A stretch of 64,000 nucleotides of DNA from Planctomycetaceae bacterium (lineage in GTDB: Bacteria; Planctomycetota; Planctomycetia; Pirellulales; Pirellulaceae): the NCBI GenBank assembly GCA_007694185.1, contig RECD01000155.1, forward strand, positions 40,767 to 104,766, given 5' to 3'. Positions 1 to 9,414 of this stretch are shown here, one piece after another. The translations under genes were made by a program, and so were the position numbers. The notes under the pieces were generated by a model. The model did no database searches. It was not told where the DNA came from and was given only the letters and a program-made list of their open reading frames with translations. Numbering within the stretch: position 1 is the stretch's first letter; every line of letters starts with the position of its first letter.

Positions 1-1072
1 ATCCGTTGATGAAATCGATCAGCATCCGTAGCCCCCCCAACTGCCGCCTGTCGAAGTGAAAGCTGAGTCGCGGTAACCCCGCCAATTCCCGTTCGTCAGA
101 TTCCTCGTCGAGCGCCCCGGTCTGTTCGAATTTTCCATCGACCAGCAGGCCCGAGAATTGGTGCTGAAGCTGGTCCAGGCGTTCGTCGCTGAGGCGTTGC
201 TTGAGCCGAAAAACGAGGCGATTGCGAACATATCGGCTGGAGTGATAAACACGGTAAAAGGTCAGGATTTCCGCGACCGCTTCCTCGACCGAGTCCGTGA
301 TCCGGTACAGCCGCACGTCCTCGGGGCTGATCAGCCGCTCGGAGAGCAAATGGCGGTCGAAGAATTGCCCCAGGTCCTTCCAGTAGCTGCCCCCGGGACG
401 GTCCAGCAACACGACCGGCATCATGGTCTGTTTGCCGGTTTGCAGGAGCGTCAGTGTTTCCAGTGTCTCGTCCAACGTCCCGAAACCGCCTGGGGAACAG
501 ACGACCGCGCTACATTCCTTGACGAACATCAGCTTGCGGGTGAAGAAGTACTTCAGCGTCACCAGCTTCGGGTCGCCGTGAATGTAGGGGTTCGAGAACT
601 GCTCGAACGGGAGCATGATGTTCAGCCCCATGGAAGCTTCTCGTCCGGCACCCTTGTGCCCCGCTTCCATGATCCCGGCGCCGGCGCCGGTGATGATCAT
701 CCAACCGTGCCCGGCCATTTCCCTCGCGAAGCGTTCGGTCGTGAGGTAGTCGGGGTGGTCCGAAGGGGTTCGCGCCGATCCGAAAATGGTCACTTTCCGC
801 CGCCGACGGTAGGGCCGGAACACCTTGAACGCGTACCGCAACTCGCGTAGGGTTCGGGAAAGGATCTTGAGATCACCACGTGCCGTCGCATCCGCTTCCA
901 GCCGTTGGATCGTGTCGCGAAGGACCCCGTAAAGCTCTTCGTTGCCGACCGAGGACCCGGCATCGAGCGTCAGCGGTTCATCCGCCGGTTGCGGTCGCAA
1001 CAGCTCATCATCGCCGACCGCCTCGCTTGGCAAATCACTCGTGGGCCGGGGGTCTCGAAAAGACGGCGCCAT
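1..1072 (-). CDS. LOG-family protein (TIGR00730 / lysine decarboxylase-like Rossmann fold), C-terminus cut by window edge
   Basis: Minus-strand reading gives ...KVTIFGSARTPSDHPDYLTTERFAREMAGHGWMIITGAGAGIMEAGHKGAGREASMGLNIMLPFEQ...CSAVVCSPGGFGTLDETLETLTLLQTGK... with the PGGxGTxxE motif. It is missing from the ORF track because it has no stop in the window. Start ATG proposed at 1072. Confidence 0.85.
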   Translation of the reverse strand, partial: MAPSFRDPRPTSDLPSEAVGDDELLRPQPADEPLTLDAGSSVGNEELYGVLRDTIQRLEADATARGDLKILSRTLRELRYAFKVFRPYRRRRKVTIFGSARTPSDHPDYLTTERFAREMAGHGWMIITGAGAGIMEAGHKGAGREASMGLNIMLPFEQFSNPYIHGDPKLVTLKYFFTRKLMFVKECSAVVCSPGGFGTLDETLETLTLLQTGKQTMMPVVLLDRPGGSYWKDLGQFFDRHLLSERLISPEDVRLYRITDSVEEAVAEILTFYRVYHSSRYVRNRLVFRLKQRLSDERLDQLQHQFSGLLVDGKFEQTGALDEESDERELAGLPRLSFHFDRRQLGGLRMLIDFING

Positions 1073-1189
1073 CAAAGAACCTGTCTGTTCCAGGGGGATT
1101 CGGTCCGTCAGCTGTCGGTGGCTGCGGTCGGCGTGGATTCGGGGCTCGCGTGTCGAGGAGGCCGCCCGGCCCCGGAGGGGGCCTGCACA

Positions 1190-2518
1190 CTATCGCCCAA
1201 GCGGTATCTGAAGGCTAGCGGTGCAGCCGATCGGTCCGGTCGAGAGGGTCAATCGTCCGCCGTGCAATTCGGCGATCCGCGCGGCACGACAAAGGCCGAC
1301 ACCAAGACCCCGACCGGCTTCACGCCCCGAAAAATAGGGGTCGAGGGCGTTCCGTGATGCCGCTTCGCTGAGACCCGGCCCGCTGTCGGCGATGCGGATC
1401 AGCAGTTGGGCCGGTACGGTGCCGAAATCGTCTGCGGTCGCGAGCCCTTCGGCGCCGGGTGACGTCTCGTAGGAAAGGACGACTCGCCCGTCAGCAGCGA
1501 TCGCCTCGATCGCGTTGCGGACCAGCGCCCGCGTCGCTTCAAGCAACATGCAGTAGTCAGCTCGAACTCGCAAACTCGGCGGTCCCTCGACCAGCCTCAA
1601 TTCGATCCCGCGGTCGCGGACCATTGCTGACGAGTCCCGGATGACCGTTGCTAGCATTGCTCGTGGGTCGACTTCGCCAAATACCGGTTGGGGCGGACGG
1701 GCGTAGAACATCAGGTCGGCAATCATCTCGTGCGCCCGCATCGCCTGCTCGACGATCCGTTCCATCCCCCGCCGCCGGAGTGCGTCCGGTTCGTCCTTCA
1801 TCAGCAGTTGAGCGCGGGTCGAAATGTTCGCTAGCGGGTTGTTGATCTCGTGACTCAAGCCGTAGGCGAACTGCTGCACCGCGGCCCGTTTGGAGGTTTC
1901 GACCGCCCGTTCGAAACGCCGTTCCCAATCGATTAACTGCGCCGTTTGCCTCGCCAATCGCGACAGATCGAGTTCGCCCGGACGATAATCCGGCGTTTCG
2001 CCGGTGTTTTGCCCCAGAAGCTGCCTTGAGGTTGCCGCTACCAACCCGGACTCGTCATCGGTCCGCGGGTCGTCGATCTGAGGCCAGGTCTCGCGCCAGG
2101 CGACCGGGACCGCCGGCCCGACGAGTTCCAGCCAAGCGTCGCCAGCCGACAACCATCGCTCGATCGGCATGCGGGCGAACCGTCGTCCCAACTTGTTGAG
2201 AACCGTGCAGTCCGCGGCGGTCGAATCGGGCCGTGCGGCCGACGGCTCGAATCCCTCCCCGGCGGCCAGCACGCCCGGCAAAGCGTTCCAAAGTTGGCAC
2301 GCTAAATCGCGGACCGTCGCCCGGTTGTCCAGCGGTCGCCAGAGCGCGGCAAACAGGAACAGGGCCGGGTCCTGCCGGAGTTGGTCCGCCAATCTGGCCA
2401 CCTCCGCATGCCCTTCGCCGCTACGGATCAGTAGCGAAGCGAGCAATTCCCGAGTTTGCCGAGACAGCGGCAAACTCCACGCGAGGCCCTGCCACTTGAG
2501 TTTAGGCAGCCGATTCAT
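1190..2518 (-). CDS. Sensor histidine kinase (HisKA/HATPase_c), no obvious transmembrane sensor
   Basis: H-box YGLSHEINNPLANISTRAQLL, N-box RNAIEAI, G-boxes IRIADSGPGL and GRGLGVGLCRAARIAELHGG. Start taken at MNRLPKL (2518); the ORF extends to 2608. Confidence 0.85.
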   Translation of the reverse strand: MNRLPKLKWQGLAWSLPLSRQTRELLASLLIRSGEGHAEVARLADQLRQDPALFLFAALWRPLDNRATVRDLACQLWNALPGVLAAGEGFEPSAARPDSTAADCTVLNKLGRRFARMPIERWLSAGDAWLELVGPAVPVAWRETWPQIDDPRTDDESGLVAATSRQLLGQNTGETPDYRPGELDLSRLARQTAQLIDWERRFERAVETSKRAAVQQFAYGLSHEINNPLANISTRAQLLMKDEPDALRRRGMERIVEQAMRAHEMIADLMFYARPPQPVFGEVDPRAMLATVIRDSSAMVRDRGIELRLVEGPPSLRVRADYCMLLEATRALVRNAIEAIAADGRVVLSYETSPGAEGLATADDFGTVPAQLLIRIADSGPGLSEAASRNALDPYFSGREAGRGLGVGLCRAARIAELHGGRLTLSTGPIGCTASLQIPLGR

Positions 2519-2558
2519 CCGCCGGCACCGTCGGTGAAGGTCGAAGTGCCGCCACAAC

Positions 2559-3146
2559 TCAAGACGACACGACGCGTTCCATATCGAGCAAACCACAGGC
2601 GTGAGCAACCAAATCGTCGATCACGAACGGCTTCTGCATGAAGTCATTCGCCCCCGCCGCCTTCAGTTCCTCGACCCTGTCCCGCTCGACCATTCCAGAA
2701 ATGCACAAGATTTTCACCATGTCCAAAGCCGTATCGCTACGAATCCTCTGACATACTTCCTTGCCATTGATGTCGGGCAGCATCACATCCAGGATGACTA
2801 GGTCTGGGCGAAACTCACGGACACCCATCCCCGCGTCGAAGCCGTTGTTGACCGTTTTGATATCAAATCGCCCGTCCCGCTGAAAACCGTCACTGATCAG
2901 TTCGACCAAATCTTCGTCGTCGTCGACGATCAGCAATTTCTTGCGGCCGCTCTCCAACGCGTCCGTCGGAATGCCGTTGTCTCTCATGAAGGCGAACAAC
3001 TGGTCGCGGGGGATCCGCCGAAACCGACTGCCCGGTACGCGAAAGCCCTTCAGCGACCCGTTGTCGAAACAACGGATGATCGTTTGCTGACTGACCTTGC
3101 AAATCTTCGCCGCTTCACCGGTAGTAAAAACCGTCTTCGTGCTCAT
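2559..3146 (-). CDS. Response regulator with N-terminal excisionase/MerR-like HTH and C-terminal REC domain
   Basis: N-term VFTTGEAAKICKVSQQTIIRCFDNGSLKGFRVPGSRFRRIPRDQL (HTH_17-like), then KLLIVDDDEDLVELI...PDLVILDVMLPDINGKEVCQ...ILCISG...GANDFMQKPF (REC). Confidence 0.88.
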   Translation of the reverse strand: MSTKTVFTTGEAAKICKVSQQTIIRCFDNGSLKGFRVPGSRFRRIPRDQLFAFMRDNGIPTDALESGRKKLLIVDDDEDLVELISDGFQRDGRFDIKTVNNGFDAGMGVREFRPDLVILDVMLPDINGKEVCQRIRSDTALDMVKILCISGMVERDRVEELKAAGANDFMQKPFVIDDLVAHACGLLDMERVVSS

Positions 3147-3492
3147 GACCGATATCCGTCCTCCGTGCGTGCCGAGCCCGCTAGGCGTTAAAGTTGCTGC
3201 GATAGGATCGAGGGCGTGCCAAGGAAGTCACCAGCTATCGCTTCGTTCCGCAAGGCTGCGAAGTCAACGCAGGCGATAAGGAACTCCGTTCCCCGCTGGC
3301 TTGCCGATCTTGCCACACCCGCAGAATATACCCATCTTGCGGTTTGGGTCAATGTCGATTCATTCCCCGTCGACCAGCCTGATCCCCCGGGACTCGCCGG
3401 CTCCCCTACAATGGCAATGAGTCGTTTTCAGGCGGCATTCGATGCCCTGCCGGACGGCCGCCGAGCCACCCGAACCCCCCGTCGGAGTTTTG

Positions 3493-4578
3493 ATGTCCGA
3501 ACAGAGTCTCCCTTACGATTCGTTCCTGTTGGTTTCCTTCGGCGGGCCTGAGGGGCCCGACGATGTGATGCCATTTCTCGAAAACGTGTTGCGAGGAAAG
3601 AACGTGCCTCGGGAGCGAATGTTGGAAGTTGCTGGGCATTACCAGCATTTCGGCGGTGTTAGCCCGATCAACGCTCAGAACCGAGCCTTGATCGACGCAC
3701 TTCGCCGAGAGTTCGCCGAACACGGGGTCGACTTGCCGATCTACTGGGGGAATCGGAATTGGGACCCGTTATTGCCCGACACGATTCGCCGCATGCGGGA
3801 TGACGGTTGTCGTCGCACGTTGGCGTTTTTTACGAGCATGTTCAGTTGCTTTAGCGGCTGTCGCCAATACCGCGAGAACATCGCGGCCGCCCGGGATCAG
3901 GTCGGCCCGGACGCCCCTGTGATCGACAAATTACGGATGGGATTCAACCATCCCGGCTTCATCGAACCGCAGTCGGAACTGGTTCAGGCCGCGGTCCGAC
4001 AAATTGACGGCACTTCTCAAACGAAGGTCCTGTTCACCGCCCATAGCATTCCGATGTCGATGGCAGATCATTGCGACTACGAGAAACAACTGCGTGAGGC
4101 CTGTCGATTGGTTGCCGAGGGGGCCGCAGTCGAAAACTGGGAACTGGTGTTCCAAAGTCGGAGTGGCCCGCCACAGCAACCATGGCTCGAGCCAGATGTT
4201 TGCGCACGGATCGCCGCCCTGGACGATGCCGCGCATTTGACCGGATTGGTCATCGCCCCGATCGGTTTCGTGAGCGACCACATGGAGGTGTTGTTTGATT
4301 TGGATGAGGAGGCCACGAAAGTATGCCAAGATCGTGGCATTTCGATGGCTCGCGCGGGGACAGTCGGTACTCATCCTCGATTTGTTGCCATGGTGCGACA
4401 GTTGGTCCAGGAGCGGATGGATTTATCAGCGGAACGGTCGGCACTCGGCGCTCTCGGCCCCTGGCACGATGTCTGCCCCGTCGATTGTTGTCTTTACTTT
4501 CCCACCCGACCTGCGGCCACCGGCGCGGCGAGGACCAGCACGCAGGCGGCTCCGGCTAACGCGAAACCTGGGGAGTGA
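3493..4578 (+). CDS. hemH: Ferrochelatase
   Basis: MSEQSLPYDSFLLVSFGGPEGPDDVMPFLENVLRGKNVP...HYQHFGGVSPINAQNRAL...FTAHSIPMSMA...FQSRSGPPQQPWLEPDV...PIGFVSDHMEVLFDLDEEA. Confidence 0.93.
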   Translation: MSEQSLPYDSFLLVSFGGPEGPDDVMPFLENVLRGKNVPRERMLEVAGHYQHFGGVSPINAQNRALIDALRREFAEHGVDLPIYWGNRNWDPLLPDTIRRMRDDGCRRTLAFFTSMFSCFSGCRQYRENIAAARDQVGPDAPVIDKLRMGFNHPGFIEPQSELVQAAVRQIDGTSQTKVLFTAHSIPMSMADHCDYEKQLREACRLVAEGAAVENWELVFQSRSGPPQQPWLEPDVCARIAALDDAAHLTGLVIAPIGFVSDHMEVLFDLDEEATKVCQDRGISMARAGTVGTHPRFVAMVRQLVQERMDLSAERSALGALGPWHDVCPVDCCLYFPTRPAATGAARTSTQAAPANAKPGE

Positions 4579-5942
4579 GCGGCTGCGACCCAGCCCCACA
4601 GAATACCGCCTAACGCCATTGCCACCGCCATGGATGAAAGATAACAGGCCATGCCCCGGGCTCGAACTTCATCCGCTAACGCGAACTGGGCGCTCGAGTT
4701 GAGCGTCGTGAGCACCGTCATCCAGGCTGCCCCGATCATCATGGCTGCGGACAGCGACAGCGGCCGCCAACTGGAGGCCGAGATGATCGCCAATCCGACG
4801 GCGTATAGCAGCATGGCAGCCAGCATTGTCGTGTCCGGGCCGAATCGCGAGCGTAGTCGCGGCAGCCAGGCTGCTCCTAGTACCGCGCCCAAGCCGATCG
4901 CACCGACCAGATAGCCATAGCCGCTGGCATCCCAAGCGAGCTGCTGGCGGGCCACCAAAGGCAAGAGTGCCCACAATGAACTGGCTGGCACCACGAAGAG
5001 CCCTACCCGAATCAAGGTCCAACGCAACTCCCCCGGCGCGAACGCGAGGGTCAGCCCATCGCGCATCGACGCGATGAAGGTGTCCGCAGGGACAGTGGTT
5101 TGCCGAGTCCGACGCCAACAGACGACGGCCAGCAGGACGAAGCCGAAGGACAACGCATTGACGCCAAACGCGGCCCAAATCCCGATCCCGGCGATCAATA
5201 GACCGCCGACCGCAGGACCGACACTCCGGGCCAGGTTGAAGCTGAGACTGCCCAAGGCGATCGCTTGAGGCAATTGCTTTCGCTCGACGATCTCTGGGAT
5301 CGATGCCTGCCACGTGGGGACGTGAAGGACCGTCCCGATCCCCATCGCAAAGGTCAACGCCAACAGCCCGAAGGGACTGATCCGGTCCAGCCAACTCAGC
5401 ACGGCCAAACTGGTGGCGACCGCCATCAACCAGCACTGCACGACCAGCATCAGACGTCGGCGATCGACTCGGTCCGACAAGGCCCCGGCAGGCAAGGCCA
5501 ACAAAATCATCGGCAATGCCATCGCTGTTCGGACCGCCGAGACCATTTGTGGCGAGCCGTCGAGCGTCGACATCAGCCAACCGGCACCGATCTCGTGAAT
5601 CCACGTCCCGGTGTTGGAGAGCAACGAGGCCGCCCAGAACATCCGATAGGTGGAAGAGGCGAACGGCGCGAGCGGCCCGATTCGTTCCTGTGCCGCTGTC
5701 GACCCAGTCCGAACGTCGGTACCGGTTTCGATGCCAGATGGGGCTGCTGAGCCCGGTTCCGGTTCCGATTTCGGAAAATTCTCCGCCACGTCGGCAGGTC
5801 GCTCGGCAGGCGATTCCGGTCGCATCACCGGACTCGTGCCGCTCAAGCTGATTCCACCACGCCCCGTCAACGCCCCCTCCGATTCGGCCGAGAGGCCACC
5901 GACGGTAGCCGGTTTTCGCAAGGGGGATCGGAGCGGCGTCAT
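4494..5942 (-). CDS. MFS transporter (MFS_3/EntS-like) with a long N-terminal extension
   Basis: Multiple hydrophobic helices; FASSTYRMFWAASLLSNTGTWIHEIGAGWLM, ALPAGALSDRVDRRRLMLV, HVPTWQASIPEIV. The start codon is uncertain; the first ~85 aa look disordered. Confidence 0.85.
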   Translation of the reverse strand: MTPLRSPLRKPATVGGLSAESEGALTGRGGISLSGTSPVMRPESPAERPADVAENFPKSEPEPGSAAPSGIETGTDVRTGSTAAQERIGPLAPFASSTYRMFWAASLLSNTGTWIHEIGAGWLMSTLDGSPQMVSAVRTAMALPMILLALPAGALSDRVDRRRLMLVVQCWLMAVATSLAVLSWLDRISPFGLLALTFAMGIGTVLHVPTWQASIPEIVERKQLPQAIALGSLSFNLARSVGPAVGGLLIAGIGIWAAFGVNALSFGFVLLAVVCWRRTRQTTVPADTFIASMRDGLTLAFAPGELRWTLIRVGLFVVPASSLWALLPLVARQQLAWDASGYGYLVGAIGLGAVLGAAWLPRLRSRFGPDTTMLAAMLLYAVGLAIISASSWRPLSLSAAMMIGAAWMTVLTTLNSSAQFALADEVRARGMACYLSSMAVAMALGGILWGWVAAAHSPGFALAGAACVLVLAAPVAAGRVGK

Positions 5943-6103
5943 CAGGTTCCTGAAGGGAAGGCGAGGCTACCTGACTCCATGCTAGCTGGCTGGCCAGGTT
6001 AATCTCGCCCGAACCGGGCAGTTCCCAATCGTCGGCGAGCGTGCGCCCGCTCCTGATTGCCGAGTGCGGGGACCCAACGATCTGGGAAGCGGTCCCACGA
6101 AGC

Positions 6104-7018
6104 TCAACGCTGTGGCAAGAAGGGGAACAGCGTACGAATTTCATTTTCCGAGGGCTGGCGGCCGAATTCGCAGATCTCGAACGCCTCTGCGTATCGGACT
6201 TTTCCAGCTTCCTCTTCACCGTACCATCGGGCCAAGCCATCGCGATAGCGGTCGGCCTCGGCACTCTGCCGCCGGTCCCAGCGTTCCCACAACCATTGGC
6301 GACGAGCTTCCGGTTGATTCGCCGGCGGGTTGGCGGCCATGATTTCGGCGCTCCCGAGTGCACCACCTTCGAACGTTTGAGATTCCAACGCCATCAACGC
6401 ATCGACTTTTTGTTCGAACACGTCATCGATCGCGACGGTGATGTCGGCCCGAAATGGGTAAGGCTTTTTGAATCCGTCACTCGAATAGAGAAAGACGGGG
6501 TTCTTGGATAAAGGTGCGACGTCGGGACAGAAGAATGGGACCGCGACCATGTAAGCGGCGTCTTGGACGAGCACCCCGACATAACGGTGGTCGGGGTGGT
6601 AGTCCCAGGGTCGGTGGCAGATCACGATGTCGGCCTGCCACTCTCGGATCAATCGGGTGATCGTTCGCCGATTTTCCAAGGTCGGTAGCAACTCGCCGTC
6701 GTGGATGTCGAGCACTTCCGAAGCCACTCCCAACCTTTCGGCGACCAACGCCGATTCGGCCGTTCGGCGCTTCGCCAGCGGGCCACCCGCCATCGCCCAG
6801 TGTCCGATGTCACCGTTGGTTACGGATACCAATTTGACGTGGTGGCCGGCCTTGGCCCACAAAGCCGCCACCCCGCCCGCCTTGTATTCGGCGTCATCCG
6901 GATGGGCGCCAAAGACGATCACGCGGATTTTTTCGTCTTGTGCGAAAACGTCGGTGGCGAAAATGAGCAAGCTCGAAAGCAACAATAGCGATCGGAAAAC
7001 ATGCGAAATTGGACTCAT
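6104..7018 (-). CDS. PIG-L/LmbE family deacetylase, probably secreted
   Basis: Signal-like N-terminus (SHVFRSLLLLSSLLIFATDVFA), IRVIVFGAHPDDAEYKAGG, DIVICHRPWDYHPDHRYVG. Confidence 0.88.
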   Translation of the reverse strand: MSPISHVFRSLLLLSSLLIFATDVFAQDEKIRVIVFGAHPDDAEYKAGGVAALWAKAGHHVKLVSVTNGDIGHWAMAGGPLAKRRTAESALVAERLGVASEVLDIHDGELLPTLENRRTITRLIREWQADIVICHRPWDYHPDHRYVGVLVQDAAYMVAVPFFCPDVAPLSKNPVFLYSSDGFKKPYPFRADITVAIDDVFEQKVDALMALESQTFEGGALGSAEIMAANPPANQPEARRQWLWERWDRRQSAEADRYRDGLARWYGEEEAGKVRYAEAFEICEFGRQPSENEIRTLFPFLPQR

Positions 7019-7120
7019 GGGAAGGCTCGCCTGAGAGGAGGAACGGCAGGTTGACTATGGACCTAGGATAACCGGTTGTCCTCAACCCTGGACGTTCGCT
7101 TCCCCGAATCGGGGCAGCGC

Positions 7121-8170
7121 TCACCTGGTCATTTCGTCCCGAATCTGCTGCAGCACCACCGGCAAAAAAATGATTCCGGTATAATGATTCGCCGGCAGTT
7201 CGATGTGGTGCGAATCCGGTAACCGAGCTGCTTTGGCCAAAGCGTAGGAACTCGACCGGGGGACCACGTCGTCGAACGCCCCGTTGTAGAGCCAGGTTCG
7301 CTCCGGATCGATCCGATGCGCCAAACGCAACGGCTCGATCGGTCTGGCTAACTCCGCCACCTGCTCCGCTCGGATGCCTAGCCGTTCCAGTTGTTCACGA
7401 ATCTTGGCGGCGTCTTTCTTGCCCTCGTTGACGACCCGGTCGAGTTGGCCGCCGGCCAACAAGATGAAAACGCGATCGAAACCGTTGTCCAAACCGGCGA
7501 CGGTGGAGGTGACGAATCCGCCCAAACTGGTTCCCTGAACCCCGATCCGAGAAGTGTCGACTCCCGGCAACACCGCGGCAACATCTCGGGCCCGACGAAC
7601 GTCAGCGATTCCTTGTCGCAGCCAATCGAGCATCCGCTCGGGACGATCGGCCAATTCCGTTCGACGCTCACCATAGCCAGGCAATTGAAGCATCAACGCA
7701 TGGATGCCATGTCCACGCAACCCTCGGGCGATCAATCGCCCGACGGGCATGCTGCGGCCCGATTCATGCACGACGACGACCGCGGGGGCGTTCAGCAACT
7801 CACCCGCCTCGCCCTGCGCCGCGTACCACTCGACCGCGACCCGGTCGTGGATCGCATTACCCGCCGGGAGTGGCGAAGGAAAGTAGAGCATGCGATCGCC
7901 ATGCGATCCGACCGCCGATCCGATCTCGACCGCGAAGGATTGTGGCGACCAGCGTAGACCCGTCAGGCATTCTTGAGCGTCGCCACTGGGATCTAGGTCG
8001 CAGGTGAGCGTGTCGCAGGCGGGGATCGAAACGCCGGCTTCGGGCAATGCGAGTCGGGCCGTCGCAACCGGATCGGTCTCTGCCGCTGGGCTCGCGACGG
8101 CAGAGAGCAGAATCGATCCCAGGAGCACGACCAGACCGAAAGCCCTCGACGATCCCAGGCAGGGTCTCAT
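7121..8170 (-). CDS. Secreted alpha/beta hydrolase (esterase-like)
   Basis: MRPCLGSSRAFGLVVLLGSILLSAVASPAAE signal peptide; nucleophile elbow IGVQGTSLGGFVTSTVAGLD; late NHYTGI histidine. The ORF opens at 8209 but the signal peptide favours 8170. Confidence 0.75.
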   Translation of the reverse strand: MRPCLGSSRAFGLVVLLGSILLSAVASPAAETDPVATARLALPEAGVSIPACDTLTCDLDPSGDAQECLTGLRWSPQSFAVEIGSAVGSHGDRMLYFPSPLPAGNAIHDRVAVEWYAAQGEAGELLNAPAVVVVHESGRSMPVGRLIARGLRGHGIHALMLQLPGYGERRTELADRPERMLDWLRQGIADVRRARDVAAVLPGVDTSRIGVQGTSLGGFVTSTVAGLDNGFDRVFILLAGGQLDRVVNEGKKDAAKIREQLERLGIRAEQVAELARPIEPLRLAHRIDPERTWLYNGAFDDVVPRSSSYALAKAARLPDSHHIELPANHYTGIIFLPVVLQQIRDEMTR

Positions 8171-8208
8171 TGGTGAGGAAGCTTCGCCGTGAGGCCGTGC
8201 AAGTTGCA

Positions 8209-9123
8209 TCAGACCACCACCGGCTCATCCGGGTACTGCGAGACCAACTCGCACGGCCGTGGCGGGACCGCGATCCCGGCTTGGGTCAGGATGGCGTCGA
8301 TGATCTCCTGCCCCGAGCTGACGATGAATTCGCGGGTCTCGTCTTTGTACTGCAAGCCGCTGGCCGAGGGGCCGATGGGCCCTTCGTACCCGATCCCCTT
8401 CAGCTTCAAGACGATCGCGACGTGGCTGAGCGGCCCTTCCAGCACCGGCAACACCCGGTCGGCATCGGTCGCTTCGGCAGCGGCGACACCCTGGCCGAGA
8501 GACCCCAGTCGCACCGTGACAATCTTTTCCGGGCTGACGGCGGCGACCTGGTCGAGCGTCCCGCCGGCAACCAGCCAGTGAAAGGAATCGATGATCAGCC
8601 CGACGTTCTCGGCTGGTAGCGCCTTGACGAGGGCGATCAGCCCCTCCGGATTGGTAATGAATGGGAACTCTTTCCCTTCCGTGGCCCCTCGGGTACCGTC
8701 GAAACCGATTCCCAACCGAAGCTTCCGGGCCCCCAAGACCTCGGCGATTTGAGTCAGCCGAGCCCGCATGACCTCAAAATATTCCGGGTAGGCAGCCCGA
8801 TCGGTCGCCGCGGGAACGTCGATGAAGGCATGGCTCGCCTTCCACTGGACCGCCAAATCCGCAGTCGGGTGCAAGGCCGCGAGTTGTGTCTTGTAGACGT
8901 CGTCATCGGCATCCAGGTCGATGTCCAGGTCGAAGCCGCCGATCTGCAAGTCGGTTGCCCGCAGGTACTTGTAGGCCTCGTCAGGAGTGCTGCGCGACGA
9001 ACGCCGCCGCATGTCGGCCATGTCGATGTCGAATCCCCGGAACCCATAAGTCAGAGCGAGTTCGATCAGTTCGCTCTGACGCCCGGTGATCCCGAGTGCC
9101 CCGGGAGAAAAGTTCTTGTACAT
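8209..9123 (-). CDS. Sugar phosphate isomerase/epimerase (xylose isomerase-like TIM barrel)
   Basis: MYKNFSPGALGITGRQSELIELALTYGFRGFDIDMADMRRR...KLRLGIGFDGTRG...NVGLIIDSFHWLVAGG. Start moved from 9273 to 9123. Confidence 0.78.
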   Translation of the reverse strand: MYKNFSPGALGITGRQSELIELALTYGFRGFDIDMADMRRRSSRSTPDEAYKYLRATDLQIGGFDLDIDLDADDDVYKTQLAALHPTADLAVQWKASHAFIDVPAATDRAAYPEYFEVMRARLTQIAEVLGARKLRLGIGFDGTRGATEGKEFPFITNPEGLIALVKALPAENVGLIIDSFHWLVAGGTLDQVAAVSPEKIVTVRLGSLGQGVAAAEATDADRVLPVLEGPLSHVAIVLKLKGIGYEGPIGPSASGLQYKDETREFIVSSGQEIIDAILTQAGIAVPPRPCELVSQYPDEPVVV

Positions 9124-9414
9124 GGAAGCCAAATTTGCAGTGCGCCGCGACGCCGTGACCTCGACCCGGAATCGGACAAGGTCCGTTGCACCAGGGCGGT
9201 TTTCCGAGGAGATCGAGTCGTCGGCTGGGTAGGATCTGGGAAAGGGTCTCCGAACCGTCCGGACGACCGCCACTTCATTTCGGCGTCCCCGGCGGCCGGA
9301 TTATCGCAGATCGTAGCCGTTTTGGCCAAGGGGAGAACCGGCGTAGAAAATGGGCGTTGACGGCTCCCCGAACTGGACGCTTCCCTGAGCGTGTGGGGCG
9401 TTTCCTGGGCCGAG

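Noticed and set aside
158-850. Plus ORF of 230 aa at the window start
   Set aside because: Antisense to the LOG-family gene, which shows conserved PGGxGT motifs on the minus strand.
4669-6366. Minus ORF of 565 aa overlapping the MFS transporter
   Set aside because: Alternative frame of the MFS gene; composition is Arg/Gly-rich without motifs, while the 482-aa frame gives clear TM helices.
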